From JAMIFN01 sp035906235 (lineage in GTDB: Bacteria > Pseudomonadota > Gammaproteobacteria > Burkholderiales > Burkholderiaceae_C), in assembly GCA_035906235.1 (NCBI GenBank), contig JAMIFN010000104.1, forward strand, positions 1-16,877: a stretch of DNA of 16,877 nucleotides, given 5' to 3'. Shown here one piece after another: positions 6,739 to 12,129 of this stretch. Under the pieces are notes generated by a model. It was given only the letters and a program-made list of their open reading frames with translations. It did not search any database and was not told the DNA's origin. The translations under genes and the position numbers were made by a program. The first letter of the stretch is position 1. Every line of letters starts with the position of its first letter.

Positions 6739-7650
6739 TTAAGACGAATCGGGGCCGTGGTTGGCTACACCGCTGGCCACATGGCCGGCGGGCACATGGG
6801 CGGCGGCTGAGGCGATATGCCCAGCTTGGTCGTCAAAAAAGAAATCGGGCTGAAACTGTGCCAAAAACTCGCCCTTGTCCAGGCCGCCTAAAAACATGGC
6901 CTCGTCCACCTCAATCTGCCAATCCATCAGGGTGCGGATGGCGCGTTCATGCGCAGGGGCGCTGCGGGCTGTGACCAGGGCGGTGCGGATGCGCATATCG
7001 CCGCCGCTGGCATTTTGCAGCTGGTGCAGGGCGCTTAACAAGGGTTTAAAGGGGCCTGCGGGCAGGGGTTGGGTGGCGTGCTCGGTTTCGTGTTTTTGAA
7101 AGGCGTCTAGGCCTTGGGCTTGGAAGACGCGTTCGGCTTCATCGCTAAACAGCACGGCGTCGCCGTCAAAGGCGATGCGCACCTCATCGGGGTAGGCATC
7201 AGAGGCTTGGCGCGATTGCGGCCAAACCTGGGCGGCGGGCACGCCCGCACCTAGCGCAGCGCGTACATCAGGCAGATGCGCGGACAAAAACAAATTGGCC
7301 TGCAGGGGCTTGAGATAGGGCCAGGGGTCGCGTCCCCGGTTGAAAGTGCCGCGCGTAATGGGCAGGCCGTAATGCTGGCAAGACTTCATCACGCGCAGGC
7401 CGCTGACGGGGTCGTTGCGGCTCAAAATCACCACCTCCACGCGCTGTTGCCCGGGCTGGTTAAAGCGCAGCAGTTTTTGCACCAAGGAAAAGGCCACGCC
7501 GGGCGGTGCCGGCACATCAATGCGGGCTTTTTGCAGCGCCATATAAGTCTGGTCGTCGTGCTGCACAAACAGCGCGTTCTCTTGCTCAAAATCGAACAGG
7601 GCACGCGAAGAAATCGCAACCACAAGCTGTCCATCAAGATTGGCGGGCAT
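6739..7650 (-). CDS. Cytosolic 5'-nucleotidase (NT5C1-like)
   Basis: A 303-residue HAD-superfamily protein of the 5'-nucleotidase family related to eukaryotic cytosolic nucleotidase I, which removes phosphate from nucleoside monophosphates. Visible motifs are VAISSRALFD (11-20) with the likely nucleophile Asp20, VEVVILSRNDP (71-81), FDGDAVLFSDEAERVF (161-176), and RIRTALVTARSAPAHERA followed by FFDDQAGHI (271-279) with the acidic metal-binding residues. Length and motif order match the family. There is no signal peptide, so it acts in the cytosol. It starts 21 bases after rfbC with a purine-rich ribosome site (AGGAAAAGG), so it is probably co-transcribed with rfbC and perhaps galE. It converges on the rloAB cassette across a 130-base gap that contains no obvious terminator. 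Confidence 0.88.
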   Translation of the reverse strand: MPANLDGQLVVAISSRALFDFEQENALFVQHDDQTYMALQKARIDVPAPPGVAFSLVQKLLRFNQPGQQRVEVVILSRNDPVSGLRVMKSCQHYGLPITRGTFNRGRDPWPYLKPLQANLFLSAHLPDVRAALGAGVPAAQVWPQSRQASDAYPDEVRIAFDGDAVLFSDEAERVFQAQGLDAFQKHETEHATQPLPAGPFKPLLSALHQLQNASGGDMRIRTALVTARSAPAHERAIRTLMDWQIEVDEAMFLGGLDKGEFLAQFQPDFFFDDQAGHIASAAAHVPAGHVASGVANHGPDSS

Positions 7651-7671
7651 GGTTTTTCCTTTTCCTGCGCT

Positions 7672-8229
7672 TCAGGGGTAGTACGGCGCCTGCGCCAGCA
7701 TCGGCGCGCTGGCATCTTTGGCCGCGAGCAGCGGCGTTTGCCCCGCACCCAGCGGCCAGTTGATGCCCAAGTCTGGGTCATCCCAGCGCAGGCTGCGCTC
7801 GTGCTCTGGCGCGTAGTAGGCGGTGGTTTTGTAGGCAAAGTCGGCGCTCTCGCTCAGCACCAAAAAGCCATGGGCAAAGCCCGGCGGTATCCAGATTTGG
7901 CGTTGATTTTCAGCGCTGAGGGTTTCGCCCACCCAGCGCCCAAAGCTGGGGCTGCTGCGGCGCAAATCTACCGCCACATCAAACACGCTGCCCGCCAGCA
8001 CGCGCACCAAGCGCCCTTGCGCCTGCTCAAGCTGGTAGTGCAGGCCACGCAGTACCCCTCGGCGCGAACGGCTGTGGTTGTCTTGCACAAAGCTGCCGCT
8101 AAAACCTGTGGCCTGGGCAAAGTCGCGCTGGTTAAAGCTTTCTAAGAAAAAACCGCGCGCATCGCCATGCACTTGCGGCTGCAAAATCAGCACATCAGGC
8201 AGGGCAGTCGGGATGACGGTATAGCTCAT
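7672..8229 (-). CDS. rfbC: dTDP-4-dehydrorhamnose 3,5-epimerase
   Basis: A 185-residue cupin enzyme that converts dTDP-4-keto-6-deoxyglucose to dTDP-4-keto-rhamnose, a step towards dTDP-L-rhamnose for surface polysaccharide. Conserved stretches are GDARGFFLESFN (22-33), RRGVLRGLHYQ (56-66) with the catalytic His64, VRVLAGSVFDVAVDLRR (75-91), IWIPPGFAHGF (112-122) and FAYKTTAYYAPEHE (131-144) with the active-site tyrosine region. Length is normal. It lies 66 bases after galE and 21 bases before the 5'-nucleotidase gene on the same strand. The other rhamnose genes (rfbA, rfbB, rfbD) are not in the window, so it either acts with genes elsewhere or is an isolated copy. Confidence 0.93.
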   Translation of the reverse strand: MSYTVIPTALPDVLILQPQVHGDARGFFLESFNQRDFAQATGFSGSFVQDNHSRSRRGVLRGLHYQLEQAQGRLVRVLAGSVFDVAVDLRRSSPSFGRWVGETLSAENQRQIWIPPGFAHGFLVLSESADFAYKTTAYYAPEHERSLRWDDPDLGINWPLGAGQTPLLAAKDASAPMLAQAPYYP

Positions 8230-8241
8230 GCTTGGTAAAAA

Positions 8242-8265
8242 TGATAGCTGCTCAGGCAGGTTTTT
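8242..8265. repeat. Dispersed TGATAGCT-type repeat copy between galE and rfbC
   Basis: The plus strand reads TGATAGCTGCT followed by CAGGCAGGTTTTT. The core matches the copy inside ygfZ at 18 of 22 positions. It occupies most of the short galE-rfbC gap and might alter transcription between the two genes. Confidence 0.4.
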
Positions 8266-8295
8266 CGGCTTGAATTGGCTAAAACTCGCTCAAAA

Positions 8296-9312
8296 TCACC
8301 AACCATGCTTAGTGGCATTTTGTTGCCAATTCCAGGTGTCAGCACACATGCTGTGTTGGCTGCGGCTTACGCACCAGTTGAGTAATTGCTGCGCTTTATC
8401 GGTTTTGGCGTAGAAGCAGTCAATATCCCCTGCTCGGCGCGGTTTGATGGCGTAGGCAATGCGCTGGCCACTGGCTTGCTCAAAAGCCTGCAGCATTTGC
8501 AGCACGCTATAGCCGTGACCTGAACCTAAATTGATGGCCTGCCAGCCCTCGGCGGCGCTGCCTTGCAAAAACTCCAGCGCTTTGAGGTGGCCATCGGCCA
8601 AATCGAGCACATGGATGTAGTCGCGCACGCCCGTGCCGTCAGGCGTGTCGTAATCGCCGCCAAACACGCCCAGCTCGGGCAGCTGCCCCGTGGCGACTTT
8701 GGCGATAAAGGGCATGAGGTTGTTGGGAATGCCTTTGGGGTCCTCGCCGATCAAGCCGCTTTCATGCGCACCTACGGGGTTGAAGTAGCGCAGGCAGGCA
8801 AAGCGCCAGCTGGGGTCGGATGCGGCCACATCGCGCAGGATTTCTTCGATATGCAGTTTGCTGCGGCCATAGGGGCTGGTGGCTTGGGTCGGGTGTTCTT
8901 CGTCATAAGGCAGGTATTGCGGCACGCCATAGACGGTGGCGCTGGAGCTAAAAACCAAGTGCTTTACACCTGCTCCTTGCATGGCTTGCAGCAAATTGAC
9001 GGTGCCTTGCACATTGTTAGCGTAGTAATCCACGGGCTTGGCGACCGATTCGCCCACGGCTTTCAGCCCCGCAAAATGCACAACGGCCTCGATGCCCTGC
9101 TGCTGCAGGGTGTTTTGCAAAAGCGCGGTGTCGCGGATATCGCCCCGTACAAAAGCGGGGCGTTGCCCCAAAATTTGTTCCAAACGATCGAGCACGCTAA
9201 CCTTGCTATTGCACAAATTGTCGTAAAGCACGACTTCATGCCCAGCTTGCACGAATGCGATGGCGCAGTGACTACCGATATAGCCAGCCCCGCCGGTGAG
9301 TAAAACTTTCAT
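8296..9312 (-). CDS. galE: UDP-glucose 4-epimerase
   Basis: A 338-residue short-chain dehydrogenase-type epimerase that interconverts UDP-glucose and UDP-galactose in the cytosol using bound NAD. The NAD motif is TGGAGYIGSH (6-15). The catalytic set is Ser124 in FSSSATVYG and Tyr148/Lys152 in SPYGRSK. LRYFNPVGAHESG, GVRDYIHVLDLADGH and RRAGDIDCFYA are family signatures. The residue aligned with the E. coli Tyr299 gate appears to be Phe300, a bulky side chain that would disfavour N-acetylated UDP-hexosamines; this rests on an ungapped hand alignment. Together with rfbC downstream it points to sugar nucleotide supply for polysaccharide or LPS. ATG 9312 has only a weak ribosome site (AAAGAA). 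Confidence 0.95.
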   Translation of the reverse strand: MKVLLTGGAGYIGSHCAIAFVQAGHEVVLYDNLCNSKVSVLDRLEQILGQRPAFVRGDIRDTALLQNTLQQQGIEAVVHFAGLKAVGESVAKPVDYYANNVQGTVNLLQAMQGAGVKHLVFSSSATVYGVPQYLPYDEEHPTQATSPYGRSKLHIEEILRDVAASDPSWRFACLRYFNPVGAHESGLIGEDPKGIPNNLMPFIAKVATGQLPELGVFGGDYDTPDGTGVRDYIHVLDLADGHLKALEFLQGSAAEGWQAINLGSGHGYSVLQMLQAFEQASGQRIAYAIKPRRAGDIDCFYAKTDKAQQLLNWCVSRSQHSMCADTWNWQQNATKHGW

Positions 9313-9340
9313 GGTGTTTTTCTTTGATCAGGTAAGAGAC

Positions 9341-9368
9341 TGGGGATTCTTGGGGTATTGGGGATTCT
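9341..9368. repeat. Short tandem repeat upstream of galE
   Basis: TGGGGATTCT at 9341-9350, TGGGGTAT at 9351-9358 and TGGGGATTCT again at 9359-9368 lie end to end, about 30 bases upstream of the galE start. On the galE strand this gives repeated AGAATCCCCA. It may be a regulator site or simple slippage. Confidence 0.4.
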
Positions 9369-9445
9369 AGCGAGGCCATGCATGGTCAATGGGCGTTTCC
9401 TGTGCAGGGTACGGGCTGAGGCCTAATCACAAAGCGATGCTGCAA

Positions 9446-10471
9446 TCAAGCGATACCGGCGATGGTCATCAGCGCCAAAAAGGTCATGGCCACCACCACG
9501 GCTCGCCAGACCAAACCGACCATGGCTTGCAAATGGCCTAGCTGGGGCTGGTTCAGATTGCTGCTGCCATTGGTTTGGGGTTCTAAGCCCATTTGTACGC
9601 CAATGGCGCCAGCTGCAGCACTGATGATGATTTGGTTGTTGTCCTGTTTTTGTTGCGCAGTTACAGCTTGCTGGGTTTGCGCGCGCCAGCAGGCAATAGC
9701 GTCTTCAAAATTGCCAACGATGGCAAACAGCAGGGCCGTTACTCGGGTAGGCAGCCAATTGAGCAGATGCCAGGCGTTTTGCGACAGGTTTTGCATGGGC
9801 GTGCTGATAGGGTGTTTTGCGCCTAATGCAGCAGGTGCCGGTTCTGCGCCAGGTGCCGAGTTGTGTTGGTCTTGTTGGTTTTGTGGATACTGTTTGTTTT
9901 GTTGGTTGCAGCTGCGCGCCAGCAATTCACCCATGCGGTAGGTGACTGCGCCCGCCGGACCCAAACCCAGTAAGACTCCTAGGCTATAAGCGAGCATGAC
10001 TCCGAACACATGGATGTGCGCGGATGCGCTGGCTTGCGCCAATGCGCAGCGCAAAATATCGCTGCGCTGCGGCAGCTCTGCATCGGGGGTGGTATAGGCC
10101 CAGGCACGCAAAGTCGCTCTGGCGCTGGGTTCATCCCCCGCATCCAGAGCGTCGCGTATATTGCTGAAATAGGCACTGAATTGCCGAAACCCTAAAGTCA
10201 TGTACAGCACAGCGACATGCAGGGCAAAGAGTACGCCCCAGCCCATCCAGTTATCCCCCATACGCAGCAGATGATGCGCCAAGGTGGCCAGAAAAGCTGG
10301 TAGAAGCACGATCAACACCCAGGCTAGGCGTGCCGTGCTGTGTTGCCCCGCATCAAAACCACGCAAAACCTGTTGTACCCACAAGCGGGCCAGCTGGTGG
10401 GGTGGGCTGTGTGCGCCTAAAGGGCGCACTTGTTCAAAGAGTAGGGCAAAGAAGATGGCCAGAAAAGTCAT
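9446..10471 (-). CDS. CobD/CbiB-family integral membrane protein
   Basis: A 341-residue membrane protein. Hydrophobic segments are visible near 1-13, 48-66, 78-93, 155-172 and 318-338. NWLPTRVTALLFAIVGNFEDA (from 238) and AAAGAIGVQMGLEP (285-298) are the conserved blocks of CobD/CbiB, the inner-membrane enzyme that attaches aminopropanol to adenosylcobyric acid. No other cobalamin gene is nearby, and the sequence is remote from classic CbiB elsewhere, so it may instead be the CbiB-like group often annotated in Burkholderiales without proven function. Residues 189-204 form a Gln/Asn-rich insert (NQQNKQYPQNQQDQHN). Its ATG overlaps the stop codon of the upstream Nudix gene by four bases (ATGA), showing translational coupling. 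Confidence 0.75.
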   Translation of the reverse strand: MTFLAIFFALLFEQVRPLGAHSPPHQLARLWVQQVLRGFDAGQHSTARLAWVLIVLLPAFLATLAHHLLRMGDNWMGWGVLFALHVAVLYMTLGFRQFSAYFSNIRDALDAGDEPSARATLRAWAYTTPDAELPQRSDILRCALAQASASAHIHVFGVMLAYSLGVLLGLGPAGAVTYRMGELLARSCNQQNKQYPQNQQDQHNSAPGAEPAPAALGAKHPISTPMQNLSQNAWHLLNWLPTRVTALLFAIVGNFEDAIACWRAQTQQAVTAQQKQDNNQIIISAAAGAIGVQMGLEPQTNGSSNLNQPQLGHLQAMVGLVWRAVVVAMTFLALMTIAGIA

Positions 10472-11217
10472 GCGTCATGGCTTCGTAAAAATTGATAAAG
10501 GTTGCGCAAAATGCCAGCGCTGGCGCCCCAGACGAAACGATCTTGCCCTTGGGTATCCACGCTGGGTATAGCCCACCAATGACGGGTGATGTCGTTGACT
10601 TGCGCCTGTTGCAAGTGGTGGTGCTGGGGACTCATCAGGTGATCCAAGGCAATTTCGAATGCGCTCTGTACCTCTGCAGGATTGATCCGCAGGTGAAACC
10701 CAGGGCGCACCAAAGCCACTACGGGGGTGATTTCAAAAGCGCTTCCCGTAGTGTAGGGCGCTAAAGTTCCCAGTATTTCGATGTGCTCGGCGGTCAGGCC
10801 AATTTCTTCGCGTGCTTCGCGCAATGCGCAGGCTACGACATGGGCATCGCTGGGGTCGATGCGGCCGCCCGCAAAGGCTATTTGTCCAGAATGGTTGCGC
10901 AAATGGCTGGCGCGTTGGGTCAGCAGAACATGCAAGCCGCCTTCGCGCTGCACCAGTGCAAGCAAAACAGCACTGGCGCTCAGGGGCTGATCCAGCCTAG
11001 GGCGCTCATAGATCTCAGGTGGTGGCGGAGTCGATGCATGCGCAAAGCGTTGGCGCAAAAAATCGGGCTGCAAATGCAGGGCAGGCAAGGCAATATGCGG
11101 AGCAGGCGCTGGCGCTAAGGGCAGCTGCCTGGGATCAAAGTGGGCAGGTGCGGCGCGCAGCTGATTCTGTAGCGCTAGCTGGGTATCGGCAGGGGAGGGC
11201 ACTGCAGGTGAGGCCAT
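10468..11217 (-). CDS. Nudix hydrolase, CoA pyrophosphatase type
   Basis: A 249-residue protein predicted to split CoA or acyl-CoA into phosphopantetheine and adenosine 3',5'-bisphosphate. The CoA-specific motif is LLTQRASHLRNHSGQIAFA (98-116), and it runs straight into the Nudix box GGRIDPSD...ALREAREEIGL (117-141), with the metal-binding REAREE intact. Most CoA pyrophosphatases of this kind are around 190-200 residues; this one has about 75 extra N-terminal residues rich in Pro and Ala. ATG 11217 is chosen; the frame continues to a TTG at 11256, which would overlap the osmC-like gene. It lies 19 bases after osmC and overlaps the cobD/cbiB-like gene by four bases, so the three form one transcriptional unit. 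Confidence 0.85.
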   Translation of the reverse strand: MASPAVPSPADTQLALQNQLRAAPAHFDPRQLPLAPAPAPHIALPALHLQPDFLRQRFAHASTPPPPEIYERPRLDQPLSASAVLLALVQREGGLHVLLTQRASHLRNHSGQIAFAGGRIDPSDAHVVACALREAREEIGLTAEHIEILGTLAPYTTGSAFEITPVVALVRPGFHLRINPAEVQSAFEIALDHLMSPQHHHLQQAQVNDITRHWWAIPSVDTQGQDRFVWGASAGILRNLYQFLRSHDA

Positions 11218-11236
11218 AGCGTGTATTGGGTGACAC

Positions 11237-11695
11237 TTAGACGGCAACGATGTCAAAACTGGTGCTAATGTGCGCGGTTTTACCCAGCATGATCGTGGCT
11301 GAGCAGTATTTTTCGTGGCTCATCTGGATGGCTCGTTCGACTGCTGCAGCGGGTAGGTTTTTGCCTGTGACGGTGAAATGCATGTTGATATTGGTGAACA
11401 CTTGGGGCGGGGTGTCGGCGCGTTCAGCCGTGATTTTGACGCTGCAGCCTTGCACCGCGTGGCGCCCGCGTTTGAGCATCAACACCACATCAAAAGATGT
11501 ACAACCGCCAGCGCCAGCCAATAGCAATTCCATGGGGCGGGCTGCTAAATTGGCGCCGCCTACAGTAGGCTGTTCAGCGTTTGCAGCGCCATCCATCATG
11601 ATGCTGTGGCCTGAGCCTGTTTGTGCCAAAAAGCTCATATTTGAAAGCCCGCCTGATGCCGCGTCTGAGCCCACCCATGTCACTGTGCAATCCAT
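11237..11695 (-). CDS. OsmC/Ohr family protein
   Basis: A 152-residue protein of the OsmC/YhfA group, thiol-dependent peroxidases or related proteins of the cytosol. The two family cysteines are Cys65 in GAGGCTSFDVV and Cys121 in EKYCSATIML; the stretch PMELLLAGAGGCTSFD is diagnostic. ATG 11695 is preferred over the longer frame reaching 11758, because a ribosome site (ACGGAAAC) precedes it and homologues start close to the MDCTVTW residues. It is the first gene of the osmC-Nudix-cobD/cbiB unit; its promoter must lie in the 434-base gap to the right. The substrate is unknown. Confidence 0.9.
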   Translation of the reverse strand: MDCTVTWVGSDAASGGLSNMSFLAQTGSGHSIMMDGAANAEQPTVGGANLAARPMELLLAGAGGCTSFDVVLMLKRGRHAVQGCSVKITAERADTPPQVFTNINMHFTVTGKNLPAAAVERAIQMSHEKYCSATIMLGKTAHISTSFDIVAV

Positions 11696-11861
11696 ATGTT
11701 TCCGTTCTATAGCATGGTTAATGTTGCAAAACGCTGCTGCCCAGTCTCTCAATGACACTGGCGTCCCAACATTCCAAGAGGGTTTTACAGCAGTTCGCTT
11801 GCGCCCAATTATGCGGGAGAAGTTTAAATAACCAAGTGGTCAATAAGGATATTGTTAGGTG

Positions 11862-11892
11862 TTTTGTTGCAGTGCAGCAAAAGCCATATACT
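11862..11892 (+). promoter_or_regulatory. Candidate sigma70 promoter overlapped by a palindrome
   Basis: TATACT (11887-11892) matches five of six -10 bases; TTGTTG (11864-11869) sits at a 17-base spacing as a weak -35. TTTTGTTG (11862-11869) and CAGCAAAA (11875-11882) are inverted arms with one mismatch around CAGTG, so a repressor could sit between -35 and -10. The TGC/GCA-rich core vaguely recalls PhaR-type phasin operators; this is a weak memory-based comparison, and no phasin gene follows. Confidence 0.4.
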
Positions 11893-11898
11893 CCAAAC

Positions 11899-11983
11899 CG
11901 TTGCATGTTTCATGTGACCCTTTGTCTCCTCCACCCCAACAGGTGGTTCACCCCCAGTCCATCATGTGACTGGGGTTTTTTTT
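11899..11983 (+). ncRNA. Candidate small RNA or attenuated leader
   Basis: Transcription from the candidate promoter would start near 11899 and stop at the terminator ending at 11983, giving an RNA of about 85 nucleotides. Inside it CCACC (11931-11935) and GGTGG (11942-11946) form a small hairpin just before the terminator stem, and CATGTGAC occurs twice (11911-11918 and 11963-11970). No coding frame with a ribosome site fits. Alternatively this is the leader of the M48-like gene, starting 146 bases further on, with a conditional terminator. I cannot match it to a known RNA family. Confidence 0.35.
11952..11983 (+). terminator. Strong Rho-independent terminator
   Basis: CCCCAGTC (11952-11959) pairs perfectly with GACTGGGG (11968-11975) around an eight-base loop, followed by eight T residues (11976-11983). 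It reads on the plus strand, yet the nearest upstream protein gene is on the minus strand, so it must end a non-coding transcript or act in a leader. Confidence 0.85.
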
Positions 11984-12129
11984 GCCGATCATGCCCAAAT
12001 AAACGACGCATTGCGCGCGTGTGAACCACCGTCATAGGCTATCGCATAGACATTTTCTGGGGATGTACGGGGCTTTTTGCGTACACTGGCCGCACCTGTT
12101 CATTTTAGTTATTGCTCTTTCCTGTTTTC

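Larger units (their letters stand above)
11696..12129. other. 434-base gap without protein gene, rich in regulatory structure
   Basis: This divergent gap lies between the osmC-like gene (minus) and the M48-like gene (plus). It contains a palindrome overlapping a candidate promoter (11862-11892), a strong plus-strand terminator (11952-11983), a ten-base inverted repeat flanking that terminator, and a six-base inverted repeat (TGTACG at 12064, CGTACA at 12080) 45 bases before the M48-like start. Plus-strand reading frames here run through the terminator and lack ribosome sites, so I call none of them. Confidence 0.6.

Noticed and set aside
9364..9389. Minus-strand galE promoter with TTGACC and TAGAAT
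   Set aside because: The two boxes are only 14 bases apart, well short of the 16-18 normally required.
11696..11758. Upstream extension of the osmC-like gene
   Set aside because: The 21 extra residues are not family-like and the internal ATG at 11695 has a proper ribosome site.
11752..12024. 90-codon plus-strand frame in the osmC/M48 gap
   Set aside because: It runs straight through the strong terminator at 11952-11983, has no ribosome site and its translation is Cys/Trp-rich without recognisable motifs.
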